Below, piece after piece: positions 27,642-35,835 of a stretch of 64,000 bases of DNA. A model generated the notes under the pieces. The model ran no database searches. It had not been told where the DNA came from and worked only from the letters and a program-made list of their open reading frames with translations. The number at the start of each line of letters is the position of its first letter. The first letter of the stretch is position 1. This DNA is from Exiguobacterium aestuarii (lineage in GTDB: Bacteria; Bacillota; Bacilli; Exiguobacteriales; Exiguobacteriaceae): contig NZ_JAIVAC010000001.1 in NCBI RefSeq assembly GCF_020171655.1, positions 1,860,001-1,924,000 on the forward strand, written 5' to 3'. The position numbers and the translations under genes are program-made.

Positions 27642-28769
27642 TTAGCTTGTGACGTAATCCAGGTCGTGCAAAATATAGGCGAGGAAGAAAATCATACTCG
27701 GGTTCTCATAACGCATTTGGACTTTACGGAGCTGCTCACGATACGTGACCTCATACTCGGCCCCGTTCATCTTCCGCTCCATGTTCATCTTGATGAGGGC
27801 ATCGAGTTTATCCATCATATCGACGAGCATCCCTTCATACGTGTCATCTTTCGAATCAGCCATGTATCGACGGAACGCCGGCTGCATATATGCCGGCAAC
27901 AACCCGAGAAGACGTTCACTCTCTGCCCGCTCATATGCCTCGAACGCCGCTCCCGTCTCTTGTGTCGAATGCTTGACCGGTCCGAGCACATCTCCGGTCA
28001 CCCCTTCGACTAAGTCATGACAAAGAAGACGTGCCACGAGTTCAGCGACATCAACGTCGACGTTGTACTTCTCGCGCTCTAAGAGTCCGCTGAACATACC
28101 GAGCGCGGCAGCCCGGAAACCATGAATCGCATCGTTGTCGTCAATCGTATTGAAGCGCCCTTTCCAACGACGGACACTGTCCATCCGCATGACGTTCTCG
28201 ATGAAGCGTAACACATCGGTCTCTGCCTCGACCTGGTCGAACAGCCAACGGACCGAATCAATCGGATGATGACGGAGGGCAGCTTTCATCTCTTCTAACT
28301 TGTCATCGAAATGAGGAGAGCCATGGGCGACTTCCCGTCGTACGAATAGCATCGCATCAAAAGAATCGATTCCGTCGACAATCCGTCCTTCGAACGAGTC
28401 ATCTTCCGCCTCAACAACAAAACGGTGGAAGTGAGGACGTAACGACTGTGACAACAATTCGACAAGACCGAGGCTCGCTGTCCGTTCCATGCGCTCGATG
28501 TGACCAATCAAGGTCGGCTCTTTTTTCGTCCGGTGCATGATCGGACCGGTCTGTACTTCATTCATGTCGTGGAAAATAGCTTTCCCGAGCAAATCGAGCA
28601 AGTCGACGTCACGCCCGTTCTCTTTTTCCACATAAGCCGCGATCAAGCTGAAGACCGCGACACGAAAGCTATGACTCGCTGCATTATCATGATAATGTGG
28701 GGCATATTCGTCCCATCGTTGCACGTTTTGCATACGTGTCATCTTTCGGATAAACGTTCCGTTATGCAT
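27642..28769 (-). CDS. tandem HD-domain (YfbR-like) hydrolase
   Basis: 375 residues made of two homologous halves of about 185 residues. Each starts alike (RMQNVQRWDEY near 12-22; RMDSVRRWKGR near 195-205) and keeps HD-site residues: H33, H67-D68, E71 and the D132/D135/D138 cluster in the first, H216, H251-D252, E255 and D317/D320/D323 in the second. YfbR-type enzymes are 5'-deoxynucleotidases that work as homodimers of single domains; here two domains are fused. The substrate is unknown. Both sites look metal-competent. AAGGAGTG precedes the ATG. It starts just after the K+ channel gene and may be cotranscribed. Confidence 0.82.
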   Translation of the reverse strand: MHNGTFIRKMTRMQNVQRWDEYAPHYHDNAASHSFRVAVFSLIAAYVEKENGRDVDLLDLLGKAIFHDMNEVQTGPIMHRTKKEPTLIGHIERMERTASLGLVELLSQSLRPHFHRFVVEAEDDSFEGRIVDGIDSFDAMLFVRREVAHGSPHFDDKLEEMKAALRHHPIDSVRWLFDQVEAETDVLRFIENVMRMDSVRRWKGRFNTIDDNDAIHGFRAAALGMFSGLLEREKYNVDVDVAELVARLLCHDLVEGVTGDVLGPVKHSTQETGAAFEAYERAESERLLGLLPAYMQPAFRRYMADSKDDTYEGMLVDMMDKLDALIKMNMERKMNGAEYEVTYREQLRKVQMRYENPSMIFFLAYILHDLDYVTS

Positions 28770-28780
28770 GGTTTCACTCC

Positions 28781-29800
28781 TTATGATAATCGTTCAAATA
28801 CATCGTCATGACAGACGACATAGAGCATGTCTGTGTCTTGTAGTGGCAAATCGAGCATCGTCGCCACATCTAATCGGTCATTGACCGCGATGAGTGTCAC
28901 CCCTGATTCAAGTAAAGCCGTGTTCGCTTGCCGAACATTTTGCCACTCGACTTTTGGTTTCAACGCTTGGATGTTCCCGCCTGACTGTTTGCTTAACAAT
29001 TGACGGAAAATCGCCGTCGTCCCTGGCTGTAACGTCGCTTTCGCCATTAGGAGGGAGACTGAGTCGTTCGCCAAAATAAAATCGTCGACGCGAACGTGTT
29101 TGAATTTCGAGATATTCCGCTCTTCACACACTTCAACGACCGTGTGCAAATCCACTTGATGTTCAGAGGACAGCGCCTCGACCGCTGAGGCGATCAAAAG
29201 CGATTTTCCATCGGCGAGTAATGTCTCCGTGATTCGCGCATCCGCAAAAATGGCGACGCGTCGTGCTTTCAGGACGTTCGCCTGCAATAAGACCGCTTCA
29301 TCTGAGGCATCCCCTGAAACGAAGTGCACTTGATCGTGCACGTACGGCTCCTCGATCAACTGATCAATCAAGACGATTTCCGCTTTCGGTTCATAGTTGA
29401 GCACTTCATCAATTGCCTTTTTTGTCTTCGGGGACCACCCGATATACACATAATGTCTTTCTCCACGATACACTAGTCTTCCCTCCCGTTTTAACCGTTG
29501 AAACGTCGCGCCGATTTCAACTAATTTTCCAATCAACGCCCCGATAATCCCAATCCCGAATAGGAACAAGAAGATCCCGAGCCATCGCCCTGCCACGGAG
29601 GACGGATAAAAATCCCCATATCCAACGGTCGTCAACGTCGTCATCGTCCACCAGAACGAATCAAATAATGACCCGAACGTCTCAGGCTCTAACCAATAAC
29701 CGAGCACGGTCCCTAGGACGATAATGCCAATCGAAGCTAGAACGACATTCAAAAATGATAATTTCGCTAACCCTTTCCACAAACGAAATAAGATATGCAC
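28781..29800 (-). CDS. two-helix potassium channel with RCK/TrkA-N domain (YugO-like)
   Basis: 339 residues: two membrane helices (about 15-36 and 70-92) flank a pore loop with the selectivity filter TVGYGD at 58-63, followed by a cytoplasmic RCK domain (HYVYIGWSPKTKKAIDEVL near 116-134, IVLID and the FVSGDASDEAVL segment). This matches ligand-gated prokaryotic K+ channels such as B. subtilis YugO. The glycine motif of the nucleotide site is degenerate (YIGWSPKTK rather than GxGxxG), so the gating ligand may not be NAD or a nucleotide. Followed at 11 bases by the tandem-HD gene. Confidence 0.88.
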   Translation of the reverse strand: MHILFRLWKGLAKLSFLNVVLASIGIIVLGTVLGYWLEPETFGSLFDSFWWTMTTLTTVGYGDFYPSSVAGRWLGIFLFLFGIGIIGALIGKLVEIGATFQRLKREGRLVYRGERHYVYIGWSPKTKKAIDEVLNYEPKAEIVLIDQLIEEPYVHDQVHFVSGDASDEAVLLQANVLKARRVAIFADARITETLLADGKSLLIASAVEALSSEHQVDLHTVVEVCEERNISKFKHVRVDDFILANDSVSLLMAKATLQPGTTAIFRQLLSKQSGGNIQALKPKVEWQNVRQANTALLESGVTLIAVNDRLDVATMLDLPLQDTDMLYVVCHDDVFERLS

Positions 29801-29906
29801 TGTTTCCCCCTCCTTCTCTCTTATATACTAAACGTATCTACAAAAAGATTCACGAAACCATTTTGATTGTGATTCCGTATAAGAAGAAAAAAGGAAGGAC
29901 TGACAT

Positions 29907-30365
29907 ATGAACTCAATCGTCTTAGAGTATCGTCTCTATAAAAATGAATTATCGTTCGAACCACTATATCATTACACGTCTCTCGGCTTAGATGAAGTGC
30001 TGGCCCGTCGCGAGTGTGAGTTTTTCGTCAAAGACGGCATGACCTATAAGCAACGCTCGTCCGCCCTAGAAGGCGATCAATACTTCTTGATTTACGTCGA
30101 CCGTTACACAGAAGGACCGATGGACAAACACGAAACGAGCGAGATTAAAGTCGAGATCCGTACACTCGACGACCGATTTGACAACCCGCTGCTCGAAGCC
30201 TATTACGTCGACCGTCACCTCGATGCGCTCGCCATGCTCGGGAGCCAATACTTGTACGTGGCCGGCAAAGAGTATGAGCGGGATTCAGCGGAAACAGATG
30301 AAGATCGTGGTGTGTACGTCATCTATGTCACACCGACTGGTTATGAATTGGAGGAATCAACATGA
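29907..30365 (+). CDS. unknown 152-residue protein of the ATP-grasp/DUF350 operon
   Basis: I recognise no family. The protein is acidic and soluble, with no signal peptide or membrane segment; it contains alternating hydrophobic/charged strands such as SEIKVEIRTLDDRF and GVYVIYVTPTGYEL, suggesting a beta-rich fold, and an ALEGDQYFLIYVDRY segment. AAAGGAAGGAC precedes the ATG. Its stop overlaps the start of the lipoprotein gene (ATGA), the first of three such overlaps, so it belongs to the four-gene operon. By position it might be a cytosolic partner of the ligase or a scaffold; this is inference. Confidence 0.8.
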   Translation: MNSIVLEYRLYKNELSFEPLYHYTSLGLDEVLARRECEFFVKDGMTYKQRSSALEGDQYFLIYVDRYTEGPMDKHETSEIKVEIRTLDDRFDNPLLEAYYVDRHLDALAMLGSQYLYVAGKEYERDSAETDEDRGVYVIYVTPTGYELEEST

Positions 30366-30730
30366 AGACGAGCAAGAAAATTTTAAGCGGACTATCGGTC
30401 GCAGTCTTGACCACTTCCCTTGCCGCATGTGGTGGGGACGAATATGAAGAGGCGGCACTTCCGGAAGAACCGACCGGCTACGAATGTGATGATTGGGACT
30501 GGGATGACGAGACGGAGTCGTATTATTGCGATGACGACCGTTCTCCTCACTATGGCAGCTATTTCTTACTCGGTAGTCTATTCCGCTCAAAAAATGCATT
30601 GAAGAGCTCTTCGTCATATAAGACGTATAAAGCTAACGGTGGTGCGACCGGCGCCGTATCGAACGGTTCCAATTCAGGATCGTCAAAATCTGGACTCGGC
30701 AGCGGCTCTAAAGGTGGATTTGGCGGATGA
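30362..30730 (+). CDS. small lipoprotein with acidic core and Gly/Ser-rich tail
   Basis: 122 residues. A lipoprotein signal peptide ends in SLAAC, with lipidated C23. Residues 26-60 are very acidic and aromatic with two cysteines (C42, C56). Residues 93-122 are almost only Gly, Ser, Asn, Ala and Lys and end GGFGG. The layout resembles the YgiB/YjfM lipoproteins that accompany glutathionylspermidine-synthase-like ligases in other bacteria, though similarity is compositional. Four-base overlaps join it to both neighbours. I suspect the tail is the substrate of the downstream ligase. Confidence 0.82.
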   Translation: MKTSKKILSGLSVAVLTTSLAACGGDEYEEAALPEEPTGYECDDWDWDDETESYYCDDDRSPHYGSYFLLGSLFRSKNALKSSSSYKTYKANGGATGAVSNGSNSGSSKSGLGSGSKGGFGG

Positions 30731-31956
30731 CGCGTGACGAACTTTATAGTCAAATCCCTTATTTTTGGCCCGATTTAAACGATGAAGAATATGCCTTATA
30801 CGATTGTTTTGAGATGACCGCCTCGCAGGTTAACTCGATTCGAGAAGCGACCGAGGCGGTTGATTCGATTTTTCGGAAGACGAATCAATTGTTGCGTACG
30901 CTACCGGACGAGACGTTCCGACTACTCGGTTATCCTGAAGCGAGCCTGCCTTTTTTACGAGAGAAGGCGATTTCCCAGGAAACCATCATCGGTCGTTACG
31001 ACTGGATCATGAAAGACGGTCAACTCAAATTGATGGAGTTCAATGCAGACACACCAACGTTTATTAAGGAACTGTTTGACGTGAACGGCGTGGTCGCTTC
31101 CGAGTTTGGTCTCCTCGATCCGAACAGGGAAGCCACCGCTCAACTGAAAACCGAACTGCGCAAGGCCATCGTCGCCGCATGGAAACGACTCGGACGAGAA
31201 GGTACACCTAAAATCGTCTTTACGGCACATGACGACAACATCGAAGACAAATGGACGGCGCGCTTTCTGCAAGAAACGCTCGACTTACCGTCTGAATTCG
31301 TACCGTTGCACGCCTTACTCGTCGACGAAGACGGTGTCTACACGCCATCGGGCGAACGAATCGACATCTTGTATCGTCAAACGTATCCAATCGAGCATCT
31401 CGTGGACGACCGAGCAGCAGACGGAGACTTGATCGGCATTCGGTTGCTCGAATTGAACCTACAAAAACATGTGTCGCTGCTCAACCCGCTCTCGGCATTC
31501 CTCATGCAGTCGAAAGGTGTCCAAGCCTTGATTTGGGAATTGTATGAGACCGAGACATTGTTCGATGAAGCCGAGCGCGACATCATCGGAACTTATTTTT
31601 TACCGACTTACTTAGAAGAGACACCGTTTCTCGGCGAATCGGATTACGTCAAAAAGCCAGCGTTCGGACGCGAAGGGGACTCCGTCATCTTGTACACGAA
31701 AGACGGCCAACCGTTTCACCGAGAAGCACTGCAAACGTATGCGGAAGAAACAGCCGTGTACCAACAGTTCATCGAACTTCCGACACGGATGACGACGACT
31801 GTCAAAGGTCGTGTCGAGACACATTATATGGTCGGATGTTTCTGTTTGAATGGACATCCGTCCGCACTCGGCGTCCGTGCCGGTAGCATGATCACGAACA
31901 ACCAATCTTACTACTTAGCCGTTGGCACACCTACTCAAAAGGAGACAAACTCATGA
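30727..31956 (+). CDS. glutathionylspermidine-synthase-like ATP-grasp ligase
   Basis: 409 residues with the fold pattern of the synthetase half of glutathionylspermidine synthase (YgiC/YjfC type): KLMEFNADTPT near 98-108, the KPAFGREGDSVIL nucleotide-binding segment near 316-328, and near the C-terminus GCFCLNGHPSALGVRAG followed by ITNNQSYYLAV. There is no amidase domain. Bacillales do not make glutathionylspermidine, so the acceptor is likely a peptide or polyamine; an amide bond is the expected product. Overlaps of four bases link it to the lipoprotein gene before and the DUF350 gene after. Confidence 0.87.
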   Translation: MTRDELYSQIPYFWPDLNDEEYALYDCFEMTASQVNSIREATEAVDSIFRKTNQLLRTLPDETFRLLGYPEASLPFLREKAISQETIIGRYDWIMKDGQLKLMEFNADTPTFIKELFDVNGVVASEFGLLDPNREATAQLKTELRKAIVAAWKRLGREGTPKIVFTAHDDNIEDKWTARFLQETLDLPSEFVPLHALLVDEDGVYTPSGERIDILYRQTYPIEHLVDDRAADGDLIGIRLLELNLQKHVSLLNPLSAFLMQSKGVQALIWELYETETLFDEAERDIIGTYFLPTYLEETPFLGESDYVKKPAFGREGDSVILYTKDGQPFHREALQTYAEETAVYQQFIELPTRMTTTVKGRVETHYMVGCFCLNGHPSALGVRAGSMITNNQSYYLAVGTPTQKETNS

Positions 31957-32366
31957 CTTTCATCACACTTGACTCAATTTTAAGCTTCCTCGCCCACCTC
32001 GGGACAGGATTCGGTCTCATTCTCGCTGGACTCATCATCTTCGCCCTGACGACCAAGTATTCGGAACGTAAGTTAATCAAAGAAGGCAACATGGCTGTCG
32101 CGTTGAAACTTTGGGGGAAAGCACTCGGACTCGCCATCGTCATCTATACGGTTTGGGCGAACAGCGTCAACTTACTCGATGCGTTCATCTGGGGGCTCGT
32201 CGGCATCGCTGCCCAAGTATTGGCGTTTTGGACGTTTGAATATATCCTCACACCTGGCGTGAACTTAGAAAAAGAAGTCGAGAACGGCAACATGGCCATC
32301 GGTTTCAGTTTATTCGCCGCATCACTCGTCGTCGGCATCATCGTCGCTGCGAGCTTGACGTACTAA
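31953..32366 (+). CDS. DUF350 (YjfL-like) membrane protein
   Basis: 137 residues with four transmembrane helices in two similar halves (about 10-32, 47-70, 74-96, 113-135), typical of DUF350. The repeat is visible in KEGNMAVALKLWGKALGLA and VENGNMAIGFSLFAASLVVG. The function is unknown. It is encoded last in the operon with the ATP-grasp ligase and lipoprotein, the same company it keeps in enterobacteria, and may anchor or export the modified product. A terminator follows the stop. Confidence 0.87.
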   Translation: MTFITLDSILSFLAHLGTGFGLILAGLIIFALTTKYSERKLIKEGNMAVALKLWGKALGLAIVIYTVWANSVNLLDAFIWGLVGIAAQVLAFWTFEYILTPGVNLEKEVENGNMAIGFSLFAASLVVGIIVAASLTY

Positions 32367-32369
32367 TTC

Positions 32370-32410
32370 AAACACCCCATGCACTCGCGCGAGCCATGGG
32401 GTGTTTCTAT
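32370..32410 (+). terminator. terminator of the ATP-grasp/DUF350 operon
   Basis: Stem AAACACCCCATG / CATGGGGTGTTT with a GC-rich loop, followed by CTATTT. Confidence 0.8.
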
Positions 32411-32434
32411 TTATAAAAAATTGGAGGAAGAACA

Positions 32435-32992
32435 ATGTCTAAGCGAATCATCCTACTCACGATCGTCTCCGGTCTTATCATCGTCGCCATCGCTGTCGGT
32501 GTCGGACTGTACACATACACCAACATTCAGAACGGTAACTCATACGAGAATGCCGAAAAGGAAATGAATCGTTATATGACGATGAACGATTGGTATACGT
32601 TTGAAATTCATAACATGGAACAGTCCGTTCTCTCTTTTTACACAAATGAAGACCGCTCCGTCATCGGTCTAGCTGAGATTGATGTCGATACAGGGAACTT
32701 AGGGTCTGTCACGAAACAAACAGAGCCGAATCAGCCGTTTGATTTCGTCACTCTTCAAGTTGAAAACAAAGAGTACATCGGCGTCCATCTAAAAGAACGC
32801 CCGGAAGATGTCGTCTATTTACGGTTAAACGGTGACGATGTCTCAAAAGATTTTCTCGTCAACGATCCCGAAATTGAAAGCTACACCATGACCTATGTCA
32901 TTGAAACAACACAACCGTCAGATGGTTCGTGGTCACTTGAAACGTTGGACGCCAACAAACAAGTCATACATTCAAGTGAACTCACGGAATAA
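32435..32992 (+). CDS. membrane-anchored extracytoplasmic protein of unknown function
   Basis: 185 residues with one N-terminal hydrophobic helix (about 5-27) acting as anchor or uncleaved signal, followed by an acidic, beta-rich region. No family recognised. The outer domain contains DRSVIGLAEIDVDTGN and a late ESYTMTYVIETTQPSDGSW segment. GGAGGAAG precedes the ATG. It lies after the terminator of the ligase operon and is closed by its own terminator; whether read-through links it to that operon is unknown. Confidence 0.72.
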   Translation: MSKRIILLTIVSGLIIVAIAVGVGLYTYTNIQNGNSYENAEKEMNRYMTMNDWYTFEIHNMEQSVLSFYTNEDRSVIGLAEIDVDTGNLGSVTKQTEPNQPFDFVTLQVENKEYIGVHLKERPEDVVYLRLNGDDVSKDFLVNDPEIESYTMTYVIETTQPSDGSWSLETLDANKQVIHSSELTE

Positions 32993-33004
32993 CTTATGTT
33001 GTGC

Positions 33005-33037
33005 ATCAAGACGACTTTTTCTAGTCGTCTTTTTTAG
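33005..33037. terminator. terminator between the anchored protein and hmp
   Basis: Perfect stem AAGACGAC / GTCGTCTT followed by TTTTAG on the plus strand; likely shared by the convergent hmp gene. Confidence 0.8.
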
Positions 33038-34134
33038 TTGGTCGTGAGAACTCCAGACGGCCCGAAGAATTCATATCGTGCCTGAGGAATGACGCGAACG
33101 ACCGTCTCCATCATCGCGTTCGGTCCACACGTATAGACATCATGACCTTCGACATCGAGTGCCTCTAGTTGCGTCGCACTCATACAACCCGATACGTCAT
33201 CCACGTGTGTGATGAGTTTAAGCCCTTGATCCACAAGTTCATCAAGTTCGTCTCTGAGCGGACGAAGGTTCGCACTGCGAACCGCGTGCAACAATGTGAC
33301 GGAACGCCCTTGACCAATTGCCGTCTTCGCCATATTGAAGAGTGGTGTAATGCCGATTCCTCCCGCGATGAGTGTGAGCGGACGATCAGACGTTTCAAGG
33401 ATGAATTCACCCGCTGGTGCGCTTACCGGAATTTCGGTACCAATCGTCTGTTCATGGAGCCAGTCCGAAACGAGCCCTTCTTGTTTCGGCGCAATCCAGT
33501 ACCCGTTTTCTGTCGTCTCGATAACGCTATATTGGCGGTGATGTAGGATGTCCTCTCCTGCGATTCGCGCTTGAACCGAGATATATTGTCCTGGGACGGC
33601 TGTACCGACGACCCCGTCTTTCGCAACGAGACGGAATCGCTTCACTTCCGGTGTGTCTTCAATGATTTCTTCGATGATGAACGATTTAAAGCCGACCCAT
33701 GGCGCGTCATCATACATCTGTTTCTCGAGTGAGATGAAGACGTCGGCAATCACGCCATACGCTTTCGCCCATGCGTCGATGATGTCTGGTGTTGCAGCTT
33801 CTCCGAGGACGTCTTGAATCGCTCCAAGTAAGTTTTCACCGACAATCGGATAATGTTCTGGGCGGATATTCAAACTCTTATGTTTATGGAGTGCCGGTTG
33901 AATGGCAGGAAGAATCGCTTCGAGTCGGTCGATATGAATGGCAGCCGCATAGACCGCGTTCGCGAGTGCTTCTGGCTGGCGTCCTCGTTTTTGGTTCGTA
34001 TGGTTGAAGAAGTGACGAACTTCTGGATTTTGTTCAAACATTCGTTGATAAAAATGCTTCGTAATCGTCACACCATGTTCTTTCAAAACAGGCGCCGTCG
34101 CTTTTACAATCTCAATCGTTTGTTGATCTAACAT
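33034..34134 (-). CDS. hmp: flavohemoglobin, nitric oxide dioxygenase
   Basis: 366 residues: globin domain (about 1-138) with B10-type tyrosine in FYQRMF and the proximal-histidine region LHKHKSLNIRPEHYPIVGE, an FAD domain with RQYSV near 200, and an NAD domain with AGGIGITPLFNMA and YTCGPNAMM. It oxidises NO to nitrate using O2 and NAD(P)H. It is about 30 residues shorter than B. subtilis Hmp, the loss being spread over loops in the reductase part; the cofactor motifs are kept. It diverges from nsrR, whose product is the usual NO-sensing repressor of hmp. Confidence 0.93.
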   Translation of the reverse strand: MLDQQTIEIVKATAPVLKEHGVTITKHFYQRMFEQNPEVRHFFNHTNQKRGRQPEALANAVYAAAIHIDRLEAILPAIQPALHKHKSLNIRPEHYPIVGENLLGAIQDVLGEAATPDIIDAWAKAYGVIADVFISLEKQMYDDAPWVGFKSFIIEEIIEDTPEVKRFRLVAKDGVVGTAVPGQYISVQARIAGEDILHHRQYSVIETTENGYWIAPKQEGLVSDWLHEQTIGTEIPVSAPAGEFILETSDRPLTLIAGGIGITPLFNMAKTAIGQGRSVTLLHAVRSANLRPLRDELDELVDQGLKLITHVDDVSGCMSATQLEALDVEGHDVYTCGPNAMMETVVRVIPQARYEFFGPSGVLTTN

Positions 34135-34170
34135 ATGTTTATCCCCCTTTTGTTTCGTACACGTTCATTA

Positions 34171-34210
34171 TGTGATTCAGGTCACTTTAAAGCAATATAT
34201 TAAATACTTG
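34171..34210 (-). promoter_or_regulatory. candidate Fnr-like and NsrR-like sites before hmp
   Basis: TGTGATTCAGGTCACT (34171-34186) resembles the TGTGA-N6-TCACA site of Crp/Fnr regulators. AATATATTAAATACTT (34193-34208) is an imperfect palindrome like NsrR boxes and covers the likely -10 of hmp. Both assignments are by eye. Confidence 0.45.
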
Positions 34211-34320
34211 TTTAAAACGAGTTTCACGATTCCGACTCATTTCTGCCACCATCCTTTCACATTTACGCGAATCGCACTTTTAGACGTTGTCTTGTACAAT
34301 GGAAAAAGAGGTGATGATGG

Positions 34321-34761
34321 ATGAGACTCACGCAAACGTGTGACTACGCACTCCGGACGTTAATGTATAGCGCCACGTTTTCACATCGGCTCGTCACGAT
34401 TCAAGAAGTGGCGGACCAATACAACATCTCCAAAAACCATGTCATGAAAGTCGTATACGAGCTTGGCAAACATGGTTACTTGGAGTCGGTTCGTGGCCGT
34501 GGTGGCGGGTTCCGTCTCGCGCGCCCGATGGAAGACATCAACGTAGGCGAGGTCGTTCGGTCGATGGAACCGCTCGAGCTCGTGGAATGTTTCGGGGAAG
34601 GCCGATGTGTGATCGCACCGGCCTGTGACTTACGAAGTGTGTTGAATGAGGCCATGCTGGCATTCTTTCAAGTGCTCGACCGTTACACGATTGCCGATCT
34701 CGTCGCCAATCGAACGAATGAACTTGCCCTGCTCTTAGGCGTACAAAACCCGACAGACTGA
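34321..34761 (+). CDS. nsrR: Rrf2-family NO-sensing repressor NsrR
   Basis: 146-residue Rrf2 winged-helix regulator. The DNA-binding part includes VTIQEVADQYNISKNHVMKV (about 25-44) and the wing RGRGGGFRLARP. Three cysteines in ECFGEGRCVIAPACDL near 90-105 have the spacing of the iron-sulphur ligands of NsrR. NO destroys the cluster and relieves repression. The divergent hmp gene is the expected target. The ATG at 34321 follows AAAGAGGTGATG; a terminator overlaps its stop. Confidence 0.93.
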   Translation: MRLTQTCDYALRTLMYSATFSHRLVTIQEVADQYNISKNHVMKVVYELGKHGYLESVRGRGGGFRLARPMEDINVGEVVRSMEPLELVECFGEGRCVIAPACDLRSVLNEAMLAFFQVLDRYTIADLVANRTNELALLLGVQNPTD

Positions 34762-34783
34762 AAAAAGTCCGTCGGGTTTTTGG
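34743..34783. terminator. terminator between nsrR and the dioxygenase
   Basis: Stem AAACCCGACAGACT / AGTCCGTCGGGTTT (one mismatch) with flanking A and T runs; shared by two convergent genes. Confidence 0.8.
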
Positions 34784-35716
34784 TTACAGTGGTTTTAACT
34801 TTTCCTCAATTTCCGCTCGTCTCGACTCTAGAAACGGTGGCAAGGCGAGTCGTTCTCCGAGTGCTTCAACTGATTCATCCGTCGCGAATCCAGGTTCATC
34901 TGTCGCCAGTTCTACTAAGATACCACTCGGTTCACGGAAGTAGATCGACTGGAAATAATAGCGGTCAATGAGACCGGAGTGACTGATCCCATGTGCGTCA
35001 AGCTTCTCAATCCACTTCGCCATATCGTCTGTATCTTCCACTCGAATCGCCACATGATGCACACTTCCCCGCCCTGGTCGTTCCGATGGCAAATCCGGTC
35101 GATCGACGAGATGAATCTCTGTCGCCACGCCACCTTCTCCCGTCTCAAAGACACGCACGTCGTGACCATCCCGTTCAAACGTCGTCACATATCGATAACC
35201 GAGTATTTCAGTCAGCACTTGTGCCGTCTTGTCAATCCGCCGTACCGTCCACTCACTAAATCCGAGACCGAAAATGCCGACATCTGTAGGCACAGGACCC
35301 TTTTCCCAAGGTGTCCCGCTCCCACCTTCCACGAGACAGAGACGTTGCCCCTCATGATCTTCAAACGAAAGGGTTGCCCTTCCTAAAACCGACTCGATTT
35401 CTCCGTAAGATACATTGAATGTGTCAAAACGCTCCTGCCAGTACGCGAGCGCTCCATCCGGCACCCTGAGCGCTGTCCGGGAGATACTGTTTGACCCTCG
35501 ATACGTCTGTCCGAGAAACGGTAACTCAAAGAACGTCAAATCAGTTCCAGGCGTCCCCTTCTCGTCTGCATAGAACAAGTGATACATCGATGGGTCATCC
35601 TGGTTGACCGTCTTTTTGACGAGCCGCATCCCTAGTATTTCCGTGTAGAATCGCAAGTTCTTTTTGGCATCCCCGGTCATCGCCGACACGTGATGTTGTC
35701 CTCCAATCGCTTTCAT
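34784..35716 (-). CDS. ring-cleaving dioxygenase of the VOC superfamily (MhqO/MhqA-like)
   Basis: 310 residues, two glyoxalase/VOC modules. It opens GGQHHVSAMTGDAKKNLRFY and has SVHHVAIRV near 205-213 and ILVELATDEPGF near 265-276, giving the His/His/Glu iron site of type-I extradiol dioxygenases. B. subtilis MhqA and MhqO, close relatives, help detoxify hydroquinones and are controlled by MhqR; no MhqR gene is adjacent here. AAAGGGGAG precedes the ATG. Monocistronic. Confidence 0.87.
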   Translation of the reverse strand: MKAIGGQHHVSAMTGDAKKNLRFYTEILGMRLVKKTVNQDDPSMYHLFYADEKGTPGTDLTFFELPFLGQTYRGSNSISRTALRVPDGALAYWQERFDTFNVSYGEIESVLGRATLSFEDHEGQRLCLVEGGSGTPWEKGPVPTDVGIFGLGFSEWTVRRIDKTAQVLTEILGYRYVTTFERDGHDVRVFETGEGGVATEIHLVDRPDLPSERPGRGSVHHVAIRVEDTDDMAKWIEKLDAHGISHSGLIDRYYFQSIYFREPSGILVELATDEPGFATDESVEALGERLALPPFLESRRAEIEEKLKPL

Positions 35717-35765
35717 CCGCTATCTCCCCTTTCGACTATAACGTTATTGTATCACCTCCAACTAA

Positions 35766-35805
35766 GTAAAGTCTTCTTTACATTATGTAAAGTTTGTTTT
35801 ACACT
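35766..35805 (+). promoter_or_regulatory. promoter and paired operators of the XRE regulator gene
   Basis: TTTACA (35777-35782), 17-base spacer, TACACT (35800-35805). Two inverted repeats, GTAAAG-N4-CTTTAC (35766-35781) and GTAAAG-N4-TTTTAC (35787-35802), 21 bases apart, cover the -35 and -10, so cooperative autorepression is likely. Confidence 0.72.
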
Positions 35806-35835
35806 AGTGGTAGAAACTAGAAATGAGGTGGCACG

